This document shows positions 7,692 to 15,244 of a stretch of 17,407 bases of DNA, in pieces. Origin of the DNA: JBOFCO01 sp051646105. GTDB taxonomy: Bacteria; Pseudomonadota; Alphaproteobacteria; Rhodobacterales; Rhodobacteraceae. Every line of letters begins with the position of its first letter. Positions within the stretch are counted from its first letter, which is position 1. The notes beneath the pieces are model-generated. The model was not told the DNA's origin. It worked only from the letters and a program-made list of their open reading frames with translations, and searched no databases. The stretch is from assembly GCA_051646105.1 (NCBI GenBank), contig JBOFCO010000220.1, positions 1-17,407 on the forward strand. Reading direction: 5' to 3'. The position numbers were made by a program, and so were the translations under genes.

Positions 7692-9266
7692 GTGAAGATC
7701 GGTTCACCTAAAGAGATTTTCGAAGGCGAGAACCGGGTGGCTATGACACCCGATTCTGCCGTGCAGTTGCAGAAGCTGGGTCACAGCTGCTTCATCGAAT
7801 CCGGTGCGGGGACAAGGGCCGGGTTTTCCGATGCCACCTATGCCGCCGCAGGGGTAACGGTCGTGCCCGACGCGGCAGAGCTGTTCCGCGCCGCCGAGGT
7901 GGTGGTCAAGGTCCGCCCCCCGGTCGAGGAAGAGGTGCGCCGCCTGCGCCGGAACCAGACGATGATTTCCTTCTTCTGGCCCGCGCAGAACAAGGCGTTG
8001 CTGGAACTTGCGGAAAAGCAGGGCGCGACAGTGGTGGCGATGGACATGGTGCCCCGCATCAGCCGCGCGCAAAAGATGGACGCCCTGTCGTCCATGGCGA
8101 ATATTGCCGGTTACCGCGCGGTGATCGAGGCGGGGAACAATTTCGGACGCTTCTTCACCGGGCAGGTGACGGCGGCGGGCAAGGTGCCGCCGGCCAAGGT
8201 GCTGGTGATCGGTGCGGGCGTCGCGGGGCTTGCCGCCATCGGGACCTCGACCAGTTTGGGTGCCATCACCTATGCCTTCGACGTGCGGCCGGAAGTGGCC
8301 GAGCAGATCGAATCGATGGGTGCGGAATTCGTCTATCTGGATTTCGCAGAACAGGCGCAGGACGGGGCCGCGACCGGCGGCTATGCCGCGCCTTCCTCCC
8401 CCGAATTCCGTGAAGCACAACTGAAGAAGTTCCGCGAGCTTGCGCCCGAGATCGATATCGTCATCACCACCGCGCTGATCCCCGGACGCGATGCGCCAAA
8501 GCTGTGGCTGGCCGACATGGTCGCCCTGATGAAACCGGGATCGGTCGTCGTTGACCTTGCTGCAGAACGTGGCGGCAACTGCGACCTGACCGTGCCCGAC
8601 AAGAAGGTGGTCAGCGACAACGGTGTGACCATCGTCGGCTACACCGATTTCCCCAGCCGCATGGCAGCGCAGTCGTCGACGCTTTATTCCAACAACATCC
8701 GGCACATGCTGACCGACCTTACGCCAAAGAAAGATGGCGTTATCGATCACAACATGGAAGATGACGTGATCCGGGGCGCGACGGTGACGCATGACGGCGC
8801 GATCACCTTCCCGCCGCCACCGCCCAAGGTGCAGGCGATCGCGGTGCAGAAGCCGAAGGAAAAGCCCAAGGAACTGACGCCCGAGGAACGCCGCGCGCAG
8901 GAAACGGCGGCCTTTCAGGCGCAGACACGTCAGCAGATCGGCCTTCTGGTCATCGGCACGCTGATCATGGCGCTGGTCGGGGCCTTTGCCCCTGCCAGTT
9001 TCATGTCCCACTTCATCGTCTTTGCGCTGTCCTGCTTTATCGGCTTCTCGGTGATCTGGAATGTCAGCCATTCGCTGCACACGCCGCTGATGGCAGTGAC
9101 GAACGCCATTTCCGGTATCGTCATCATCGGCGCGCTGCTTCAGATCGGTTCGGCAAGCTGGATCGTCACGATCCTTGCGGGCATTTCGGTGCTGATCGCC
9201 ACCATCAACATCGTCGGCGGCTTCCTGGTTACGCGCCGGATGCTTGCCATGTTCCAGAAATCGTGA
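7692..9266 (+). CDS. pntA: NAD(P) transhydrogenase subunit alpha (Re/Si-specific)
   Basis: Subunit of the proton-translocating transhydrogenase, which reduces NADP+ with NADH using the proton gradient at the inner membrane. The protein has 524 residues, the two-subunit layout of E. coli rather than the split form of Rhodospirillum. The NAD(H) domain starts MKIGSPKEIFEGENRVAMTP, contains KMDALSSMANIAGYRAV, and has the dinucleotide motif GAGVAG at 174-179. A proline- and lysine-rich linker (PPPPPK...KPKEKPKE, about 374-400) joins it to four membrane helices from about residue 416 to the C-terminus (first helix IGLLVIGTLIMALVGAFAPA). The start is a GTG, with a strong GAGGGGG ribosome site just upstream and the family-typical first residues. 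pntB follows 10 bp downstream. Confidence 0.97.
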   Translation: MKIGSPKEIFEGENRVAMTPDSAVQLQKLGHSCFIESGAGTRAGFSDATYAAAGVTVVPDAAELFRAAEVVVKVRPPVEEEVRRLRRNQTMISFFWPAQNKALLELAEKQGATVVAMDMVPRISRAQKMDALSSMANIAGYRAVIEAGNNFGRFFTGQVTAAGKVPPAKVLVIGAGVAGLAAIGTSTSLGAITYAFDVRPEVAEQIESMGAEFVYLDFAEQAQDGAATGGYAAPSSPEFREAQLKKFRELAPEIDIVITTALIPGRDAPKLWLADMVALMKPGSVVVDLAAERGGNCDLTVPDKKVVSDNGVTIVGYTDFPSRMAAQSSTLYSNNIRHMLTDLTPKKDGVIDHNMEDDVIRGATVTHDGAITFPPPPPKVQAIAVQKPKEKPKELTPEERRAQETAAFQAQTRQQIGLLVIGTLIMALVGAFAPASFMSHFIVFALSCFIGFSVIWNVSHSLHTPLMAVTNAISGIVIIGALLQIGSASWIVTILAGISVLIATINIVGGFLVTRRMLAMFQKS

Positions 9267-9276
9267 GGGGAAAACC

Positions 9277-10710
9277 ATGAGCATGGGCATCGTCTCGGCC
9301 GCCTATATCGCGGCGGCCATTCTCTTCATCCTTTCGCTGGGTGGCCTTTCAGGGCAGGAAAGCGCCAAACGCGCCGTGTGGTATGGCATCGCGGGCATGG
9401 CGCTGGCGGTCTTTGCCACCATTTTCGGCCCCGGCATCGGTCACAGCTGGCTGATCGCGCTTATGGTGATCGCGGGCGCCGCCGCAGGCTGGTTTGTGGC
9501 CTTGCGGGTGCAGATGACCGAAATGCCGCAGCTTGTGGCGGCGCTGCACAGCTTTGTCGGCCTCGCTGCCGTGTTCATCGGCTTCAACGCCCATATCGAT
9601 CTGGGCCGCGTTCAGGGTATGGACGAGGCCGCGCGTCAGGCGCTGACCGGCTTTGCAGGTGTTCTGGCCCACAAATCCCCGGTCGAGGTCGCGATCCTGA
9701 AGGTCGAGGTTTTCCTGGGTGTGTTCATCGGGGCGGTCACCTTTACCGGATCGGTCGTGGCCTTTGGCAAGCTGGCCGGCAAGATCGATGGCAAGGCGGT
9801 AAAACTGCCCGGCGGGCATATGCTGAACGCAGGCGCGGCGGTTCTGTCGTTGCTGCTCTTGATCCTGTATTTCAACGGGGCAGGCATGTGGGCGCTGCTG
9901 CTGATGACGCTGCTCGCCTTCTTCATAGGCTATCACCTGATCATGGGCATCGGCGGCGCCGACATGCCGGTGGTGGTGTCGATGCTGAACAGCTATTCCG
10001 GCTGGGCGGCAGCGGCGATCGGTTTCACCCTTGGCAATGACCTGCTGATCGTGACCGGCGCGCTGGTCGGTTCTTCCGGTGCGATCCTGTCCTACATCAT
10101 GTGCAAGGCGATGAACCGGTCGTTCATCAGCGTGATTCTGGGAGGCTTCGGCAACACCACAGGCCCGGCGATGGAAATCACCGGCGAACAGATCGCCATC
10201 GATGCCGAAGGCGTGGCGGCGGCACTGAACGATGCCGACAGTATCATCATCATCCCCGGTTATGGCATGGCGGTGGCCCAGGCGCAGCAATCGGTGTCGG
10301 AACTGACCCGCAAGCTGCGGGCCAAGGGCAAGACGGTGCGTTTTGCCATCCACCCCGTCGCGGGTCGTCTGCCCGGCCACATGAACGTGCTGCTGGCCGA
10401 GGCGAAGGTGCCCTATGACATCGTGCTGGAAATGGACGAGATCAACGAGGATTTCCCCTCGACCGACATCGCCATCGTCATCGGGTCGAACGACATCGTG
10501 AACCCGGCGGCGCAGGAAGATCCGAACAGCCCCATCGCCGGGATGCCGGTTCTGGAATGCTGGAAGGCAAAGCAGGTGTTCGTGTCCAAGCGCGGGCAGG
10601 GCACCGGCTATTCCGGCATCGAAAATCCGCTGTTCTACAAGGAAAACACCCGGATGTTCTACGGCGACGCGAAGAAATCGCTCGACAGCCTGCTGCCGAT
10701 GATCGACTGA
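9277..10710 (+). CDS. pntB: NAD(P) transhydrogenase subunit beta
   Basis: Partner of PntA; it carries most of the proton path and the NADP(H)-binding domain. The 477-residue product has about nine membrane helices in its first 270 residues, including LVAALHSFVGLAAVFIGF with His91 (the conserved proton-path histidine, same number as in E. coli) and GIGGADMPVVVSMLNSYSGW with Asp229, the likely counterpart of E. coli Asp213. The NADP domain has the Gly-X-Gly-X-X-Ala motif of IPGYGMAVAQAQ at 328-332 and the late conserved stretch VSKRGQGTGYSGIENPLFYKENTRM. The ATG at 9277 lies 6 nt after GAGGGG, which overlaps the pntA stop, indicating tight coupling; an ATG at 9283 is a close alternative. The gene ends in an intrinsic terminator. 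Confidence 0.97.
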   Translation: MSMGIVSAAYIAAAILFILSLGGLSGQESAKRAVWYGIAGMALAVFATIFGPGIGHSWLIALMVIAGAAAGWFVALRVQMTEMPQLVAALHSFVGLAAVFIGFNAHIDLGRVQGMDEAARQALTGFAGVLAHKSPVEVAILKVEVFLGVFIGAVTFTGSVVAFGKLAGKIDGKAVKLPGGHMLNAGAAVLSLLLLILYFNGAGMWALLLMTLLAFFIGYHLIMGIGGADMPVVVSMLNSYSGWAAAAIGFTLGNDLLIVTGALVGSSGAILSYIMCKAMNRSFISVILGGFGNTTGPAMEITGEQIAIDAEGVAAALNDADSIIIIPGYGMAVAQAQQSVSELTRKLRAKGKTVRFAIHPVAGRLPGHMNVLLAEAKVPYDIVLEMDEINEDFPSTDIAIVIGSNDIVNPAAQEDPNSPIAGMPVLECWKAKQVFVSKRGQGTGYSGIENPLFYKENTRMFYGDAKKSLDSLLPMID

Positions 10711-10731
10711 CCGGAATCTGCCGAAAACAGG

Positions 10732-10765
10732 GGGCCTCGCCGGTTTGGCGGGGCCCTTTCCTTTC
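10732..10765 (+). terminator. Intrinsic terminator of pntAB
   Basis: Starting 22 nt after the pntB stop, GGGCCTCGCC (10732-10741) pairs with GGCGGGGCCC (10747-10756) over 10 bp with one G-T wobble and a 5-nt loop. TTTCCTTTC follows directly. This is a standard rho-independent terminator and separates pntAB from the DUF3422 gene. Confidence 0.85.
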
Positions 10766-10785
10766 GCGGGCAAGGCGTTGCCCGC
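10766..10785. other. Second perfect hairpin behind the pntB terminator
   Basis: GCGGGCAA (10766-10773) and TTGCCCGC (10778-10785) form a perfect 8-bp inverted repeat around the loop GGCG, immediately after the terminator's T-tract. No T-run follows, so it is not a terminator on its own. It may back up termination, protect an RNA end, or bind a protein upstream of the DUF3422 gene. Confidence 0.5.
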
Positions 10786-10884
10786 TTGCAAGTATACGTC
10801 CGTGTGCCGTGGCAGCCCGTCGATTAGAGGTGATTTTGCCGCCCCGTTCTGGAATCCCTTGAACACTCAGGCCCGGAACCACCC

Positions 10885-12168
10885 ATGTCGAACACCGCCG
10901 ACCACCCCCTGCGCTATGCGCTTGTGAACGAACTTCACGCGCGGCCCTTCCCGTCGGTCGCGGCCCCTTGCGAGGCGGTCTATGTCGCCTTCAAGGAAAC
11001 CGGTGCGGCGGCTGTGCGCGACCGCACCCGCGACGATGCGCATCTGCTGGCCCTGCTTGACCGCCACGGGGCCGCCCATGCCCAGTCCGGGGCGACGCAT
11101 CACTCCGGGCCGCTGGGGCGCGGTACGCTGAAATGGGAAAGCCACACCGAATTCGTGACCTATTCGGTGTTCACCCCCGGTCTGTCCGAGCGGCCTTTCG
11201 ACCCGGCGCTGATTTCGGTTTTCGCGCCCGACTGGCTGGCCGGTGCGCCGGGGGGGCGCATCGCCGCCGTATCGATCCGGGTTGAGATTCTGCCCGAAAA
11301 CCCGGAGGATCTGAGGAGAAAGCTGGCCGAATGGTTCGTTCCCGAAAGCCTTGCCGCAGCGTGGATTCTGGAACAGGCGGCGGTGGTTGCCGGTGATTTT
11401 CGCGTTGATGCTGCTGGCCAGATGCGCTTTGCCGTCTTCGTGCGGCCCGATACCGGCCCGGCGCGGGTTGGCCGCGTGATCCAGCGGCTGTGCGAACTGG
11501 AAACCTATCGCGCCATGTCGATGCTGGGCCTTGGCCGGGCGCGACAGCTTAACGCCGATCTCAACGCGCTTGACCCTGACCTCACCGGCCTTGTTGCGGC
11601 AATGACCGATGATGCCGCGCCGCCCGAAACGACGCTGCACGCATTGCTGCGCATCTCGGCCAGTCTGGAAAGCCTGGCGACCCAGCATTCCTTCCGCTTC
11701 GGCGCGACCGGCGCTTATGAGGCCATCGCCCTGCAACGTATCGCCGTGCTGCGCGAAAGCCGCTTTCTTGGCCTGCAAACCTTTGGCGAGTTTTTCGCCC
11801 GCCGCTATGACCCTGCCATGCGCACGGTGAAATCGGCGGAACGGCGGCTGGAGCAGATGACCGACCGCGCCCAGCGCGCTGCCGACCTGCTGCGCACAAG
11901 GGTCGATGTGTCGCGCTCGGCCCAGAACCAGAGACTGCTGGAAAGCATGGACCGGCGCGCCGATCTGGCCCTGCGCCTGCAACACACGGTCGAAGGCCTG
12001 TCTGTTGTTGCCATCAGCTATTACGCCGTCAGTCTGGCGGGCTATCTGCTACTGCCACTGGCCGAGGCGCTGCATGTGTCGAAAAGCTGGCTGACCGCGC
12101 TGCTGGTGCCGCCCGTCATGCTGGGCGTCTGGGCGATGGTGCGTCGCATCCGCCGTGCCATGCACTGA
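10885..12168 (+). CDS. DUF3422 family membrane-anchored protein
   Basis: A 427-residue protein of unknown function, recognised by its opening HPLRYALVNELHARPFPSVAAP, typical of the DUF3422 family found in proteobacteria. There is no signal peptide. Residues 1-300 look soluble. Residues about 312-371 form a long charged, probably coiled-coil helix (SAERRLEQMTDRAQRAADLLRT onward). Two membrane helices follow (about 374-396 and 402-419), joined by a loop of about 6-10 residues, and the tail is basic (RRIRRAMH). The soluble domain should face the cytoplasm. This order resembles CorA-type metal transporters, but no GMN motif is present. The ATG at 10885 fits the family start; only a weak GG-rich ribosome site precedes it. 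It stands alone between the pntAB terminator and the convergent transporter operon. Confidence 0.9.
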   Translation: MSNTADHPLRYALVNELHARPFPSVAAPCEAVYVAFKETGAAAVRDRTRDDAHLLALLDRHGAAHAQSGATHHSGPLGRGTLKWESHTEFVTYSVFTPGLSERPFDPALISVFAPDWLAGAPGGRIAAVSIRVEILPENPEDLRRKLAEWFVPESLAAAWILEQAAVVAGDFRVDAAGQMRFAVFVRPDTGPARVGRVIQRLCELETYRAMSMLGLGRARQLNADLNALDPDLTGLVAAMTDDAAPPETTLHALLRISASLESLATQHSFRFGATGAYEAIALQRIAVLRESRFLGLQTFGEFFARRYDPAMRTVKSAERRLEQMTDRAQRAADLLRTRVDVSRSAQNQRLLESMDRRADLALRLQHTVEGLSVVAISYYAVSLAGYLLLPLAEALHVSKSWLTALLVPPVMLGVWAMVRRIRRAMH

Positions 12169-12219
12169 CCGTTTCGGTCCGGCTCCAGATGTCGAAGGGC
12201 CGGCCCGCCGCCCGTGCTG

Positions 12220-13134
12220 TCAGCGCTGCCTTGCCCGCGGGTCGAGCGCATCGCGCAGCCCGTCGCCGATGTAGTTCACCGTCAGCACCATCAGCGAAAT
12301 GGCTATTCCCGGCCAGATGACCCGTTCGGGAAACCGTTCGATATAATCCGCCCCGTCGAACAGGATGCGCCCCCAGGTCGGGAAGTCCGGCGGAAAGCCG
12401 AGGCCGAGGAAAGACAGGCTGCTTTCGGTAACGATGGCCGTGGCGACTTCCAGCGTTGCAACGACCACAATCGGCGACAGGACATTCGGAAGAATGTGCC
12501 GCGCGATCATCCTGCTGGGCAGCGTCCCGGCAGCTTCGGCGGCGAGCATGAACTCCTGCTGTTTCAGGGCCAGAACCTGCCCCCGCACGATCCGCGCGGT
12601 CTGCATCCAGCTTGTCAGGCCGATGGTGGTCGTGACGAGAATGAATGTCCCGGCCTTCGGTCCAAAAAACCAGGCCAAGGGATCGCGAAAATACAGGCCG
12701 ATGACCAGCAAAAGCGGCAAGACCGGCAGCGACAGAAAGACGTCGGCCATCCGCATGAGCGGGCCATCGAGGCTGCGGAAATATCCTGCCGTTACCCCGA
12801 TCGATGTCCCGACCCCAACAGCGATCGTGACGGCGGTAAGGGCCACCGCCAATGAAACCTTGCCGCCTGCCATCATCCGGGCCAGCATGTCACGGCCCAG
12901 ATGATCTGTTCCGAGCGGATGTTCCAGACTTGGCGGCAGGTTGAGAGATTTCAGCAACTTTTCAGAATCGGATTCGATGAAGGCGGGATCGATCCGCCAC
13001 AGGAACGGGCCGATCAGGATAGCAAAGACGATCAGCCCCAGAAGGCAGCCGCTGGCCATCGCGCCGCGATGACGGCGGAACTGCCTCCAGATATCGCCCC
13101 ATTGGCTGCTGTCCGGCGCGCGCGATCCGGTCAT
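12220..13134 (-). CDS. Oligopeptide/dipeptide-type ABC permease, OppC-like, copy 2
   Basis: A 304-residue inner-membrane permease, last gene of the transporter operon. It has the OppC-type N-terminal segment SSQWGDIWRQFRRHRGAM with the first membrane helix, a periplasmic stretch ending HPLGTDHLGRDMLARMM, and five further helices. The cytoplasmic EAA loop that contacts the ATPase is FMLAAEAAGTLPSRMIARHILPNVLSP, and the conserved end is SFLGLGFPPDFPTWGRIL...GDGLRDALDPRA. By hand alignment it matches the neighbouring copy at about 224 of 296 positions (about 76%). The ATG read from 13134 is preceded by GAGGTG. It lies 81 bp after copy 1, unlike the 8-nt overlap between OppB and copy 1, so it may be translated independently. 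Confidence 0.94.
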   Translation of the reverse strand: MTGSRAPDSSQWGDIWRQFRRHRGAMASGCLLGLIVFAILIGPFLWRIDPAFIESDSEKLLKSLNLPPSLEHPLGTDHLGRDMLARMMAGGKVSLAVALTAVTIAVGVGTSIGVTAGYFRSLDGPLMRMADVFLSLPVLPLLLVIGLYFRDPLAWFFGPKAGTFILVTTTIGLTSWMQTARIVRGQVLALKQQEFMLAAEAAGTLPSRMIARHILPNVLSPIVVVATLEVATAIVTESSLSFLGLGFPPDFPTWGRILFDGADYIERFPERVIWPGIAISLMVLTVNYIGDGLRDALDPRARQR

Positions 13135-13215
13135 GGCGACACCTCAAAGCGGGAAGGCAAAAAATCGATGACATGAATGAATTGAAATCAGGCGCAGCGG
13201 CGTGCGACGCGAAAA

Positions 13216-14154
13216 TCAGCGCCGCCTTGCCCGGGGATCCAGCGCATCGCGCAGCCCGTCACCGATGTAGTTCACGGTCAGCACGGTCAGCGAAATGGCA
13301 ATGCCCGGCCAGATCACCCGTTCCGGCGATTGCTGCATGAAATCGATGCCGTCATACAGGATGCGCCCCCATGTCGGGAAATCGGGCGGGAAACCGAGGC
13401 CAAGGAAGGAAAGCACGCTTTCGGTGATGATTGCATTGGCAATCTCCAGCGTCGCGGCGACCATGACTGGTGACAGCACGTTCGGCAGGATGTGTCGCCC
13501 GACCATCTTCAGCGGGCGCGTTCCGGCGGATTCGGCGGCAAGGATGAATTCCCGCTCTTTCAGCGCCAGCACCTCTCCCCTGACGATGCGCGCGGTCTGC
13601 ATCCAGCTTGTCAGCCCGATTGCCGTCACGATCAGGATGAAGATGCCTGCCTCTGGCCCGAACCAGCGCGACAGGGTGTCGCGAAAGAACAGCACCATGA
13701 CCAGCAGCAGCGGCAGCAGCGGCAGCGCCAGGAACACATCCGCCAACCGCATCAGGATGCCGTCCAGCCTGCGGAAATAGCCCGCGAGAACGCCGATCGT
13801 GGTTCCCAGGGTAATGGCGATGGCCATCGCCGTCATCGCCACGGCCAGCGATATCTTTCCACCCGCCATCATTCGCGCCAGCATATCGCGGCCCAGTTGG
13901 TCGGTGCCCAGCGGATGCGCCCAACTTGGCGGCTGATTGCGCAGCTTCAGCATCTTCAGCGGGTCGGTTTCGATGAAAGCCGGATCGACCCGCCACAGGA
14001 ACGGGCCGAGCAGGATGGTCGCCAGAATCAGCCCCAGAAGAAACACGCTGAACATGGCGCCGCGATGGTGGCGGAACTGCCGCCAGACATCACCCCACTG
14101 GCTGCTTTCGGGTGTGGCCTTGACCGCGCCCGCCTCGGTTGTCGCCTCAGTCAT
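13216..14154 (-). CDS. Oligopeptide/dipeptide-type ABC permease, OppC-like, copy 1
   Basis: A 312-residue inner-membrane permease and the likely main partner of the adjacent OppB-like protein. It has the OppC N-terminal segment (SSQWGDVWRQFRHHRGAM, residues about 18-35), the HPLGTDQLGRDMLARMMAGGK motif, about six membrane helices, and the EAA loop FILAAESAGTRPLKMVGRHILPNVLSP. The ATG read from 14154 (MTEATTEAGAVK) overlaps the end of oppB by 8 nt, and its ribosome site (GAGGATCC) lies inside oppB, so translation is probably coupled. An in-frame upstream start at 14190 would extend it by 12 cysteine-containing residues inside oppB and is less likely. The strong similarity to the downstream copy shows a tandem duplication. 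Confidence 0.95.
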   Translation of the reverse strand: MTEATTEAGAVKATPESSQWGDVWRQFRHHRGAMFSVFLLGLILATILLGPFLWRVDPAFIETDPLKMLKLRNQPPSWAHPLGTDQLGRDMLARMMAGGKISLAVAMTAMAIAITLGTTIGVLAGYFRRLDGILMRLADVFLALPLLPLLLVMVLFFRDTLSRWFGPEAGIFILIVTAIGLTSWMQTARIVRGEVLALKEREFILAAESAGTRPLKMVGRHILPNVLSPVMVAATLEIANAIITESVLSFLGLGFPPDFPTWGRILYDGIDFMQQSPERVIWPGIAISLTVLTVNYIGDGLRDALDPRARRR

Positions 14155-15154
14155 AGCGGATCCTCGGGTCCAGCAGGCCGTAAAGCACATCGGCCACCAG
14201 GTTGAAGAAAACGATCAGCGTCGCAAAGATAAAGGTCAGCGTCTGCACCATCGGCACGTCGCTGACGTGGATCGCTGAAATCAGCAGCTGCCCGATGCCG
14301 TTGATCTTGAAAATCTGTTCGGTCACGATCGCGCCGCCAAAGATGGTGGGCATACCCAGCGCGATGACGGTGACCACCGGGATCAGCGAATTGCGCAAGA
14401 CATGGCCCAGCACCACGCGGCCTTCGCCAAGTCCTTTCGCGCGGGCCGTGCGCACATAATCCTGACGCAGGTTATCCAGCATGGACGACCGCATGAACCG
14501 GCTGATCTGGGCAGCGTTGAACAGCGCCAGCACGGCAACCGGCAGCGCCATCTGACGAACCTGCGCGGTGAAGCTTGCCCAGTCGGTCACCCGCAGCGTT
14601 GTGTCATAGATCGTCGGGAACCATTGCAGCTTTACGCCGAAGATGACGATGAGCAGGACACCGGTAAAGAAGGTCGGCACCGAAAACCCGACCATCGAAA
14701 TGAACGTGCCGATCTGGTCGAACCACGAATATTGCCTGTAGGCAGACAGGATGCCGATGGGCAGCGCGATCATGACAGCGATCAGGTAGGAAACTCCCAT
14801 AACCGTCAGTGTCTGCGGCAGCCGTTCCGCGATCACGTCAAACACCGGGCTGCGGGTTTGCCAGCTTACAATGCGCTGCGCATCAGGCGCGACCTGCCAG
14901 CCGGTCATCTGCTGGATCAGGTTCAGCGGTTCGATGATGAAAAACTGCTTCAGCCACAGCACGTAACGCACCGGCCAGGGCTGATCTGCGCCAAGAGCCT
15001 CGCGCATCTTCTGCTTGACCTCGGGCGGTACCGTCAACGGCACGTCGCTCATCGGGTCGCCGGGTGAAAGCTCGAGAATAAGGAATATGATCAGGCTGAT
15101 GACCAGCAGCAGCGGCACGGAAATCAGCAGCCGTCGAAGGATATAGGTAATCAT
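14147..15154 (-). CDS. Oligopeptide/dipeptide-type ABC permease, OppB-like
   Basis: A 335-residue inner-membrane permease that pairs with an OppC-type subunit to form the import channel. It starts MITYILRRLLISVPLLLVISLIIFLILELSPGDPMSDV, the classic OppB/DppB first helix and periplasmic entry. The EAA loop is DYVRTARAKGLGEGRVVLGHVLRNSLIPV, and the C-terminus ends in the family signature YGLLDPRIRYD. About 100 periplasmic residues between helices 1 and 2 include a segment (QPWPVRYVLWLKQFFIIEPLNLIQQ) longer than in short DppB proteins. The start at 15154 fits the first helix; an in-frame start at 15208 lies in the intergenic hairpin and was rejected. Only one OppB-like gene serves the two OppC-like copies in this window. 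Confidence 0.95.
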   Translation of the reverse strand: MITYILRRLLISVPLLLVISLIIFLILELSPGDPMSDVPLTVPPEVKQKMREALGADQPWPVRYVLWLKQFFIIEPLNLIQQMTGWQVAPDAQRIVSWQTRSPVFDVIAERLPQTLTVMGVSYLIAVMIALPIGILSAYRQYSWFDQIGTFISMVGFSVPTFFTGVLLIVIFGVKLQWFPTIYDTTLRVTDWASFTAQVRQMALPVAVLALFNAAQISRFMRSSMLDNLRQDYVRTARAKGLGEGRVVLGHVLRNSLIPVVTVIALGMPTIFGGAIVTEQIFKINGIGQLLISAIHVSDVPMVQTLTFIFATLIVFFNLVADVLYGLLDPRIRYD

Positions 15155-15190
15155 GGGCGGTCCGGTCCTCGGGGCCGAATGAATGCACGA

Positions 15191-15227
15191 CCGCCGCCGC
15201 TGTCGCAAGCTGCGACGGCGGCGGCGG
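15191..15227 (-). other. Long GC-rich hairpin between binding-protein and permease genes
   Basis: Positions 15191-15207 and 15211-15227 are complementary over 17 bp with one G-T wobble and a 3-nt loop (AGC). The hairpin lies 18 nt after the binding-protein stop and 37 nt before the oppB start. No T-tract follows in the direction of transcription, so it is not a standard terminator. In many binding-protein transporter operons such structures block 3' decay and keep the binding-protein mRNA more abundant than the permease mRNA; that role is inferred here. Confidence 0.75.
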
Positions 15228-15244
15228 GGGCAGGGTTCAGACGA

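Noticed and set aside
7704..9290. 528-codon open frame antisense to pntA
   Set aside because: It is a shadow of high-GC codon use; the translation is rich in His, Arg, Gly and Asp with no domain character, while the sense strand is an unmistakable PntA.
9349..10866. 505-codon open frame antisense to pntB
   Set aside because: Same low-complexity His/Arg/Gln-rich shadow; the sense gene has all PntB motifs.
12197..12206. GGGCCGGCCC palindrome between the convergent DUF3422 and permease genes
   Set aside because: It has no loop or T-tract and is a likely chance word in GC-rich DNA, so it was not called a terminator.
13135..13215. Possible small gene or promoter between the two OppC copies
   Set aside because: The 81-bp gap is somewhat AT-rich but has no coding frame and no -35/-10 pair that I could support.
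12220..14154. Second OppC copy as an assembly artefact or pseudogene
   Set aside because: The copies differ at about a quarter of residues, both are full length with intact motifs, and each has its own ribosome site, so this is an old functional duplication.
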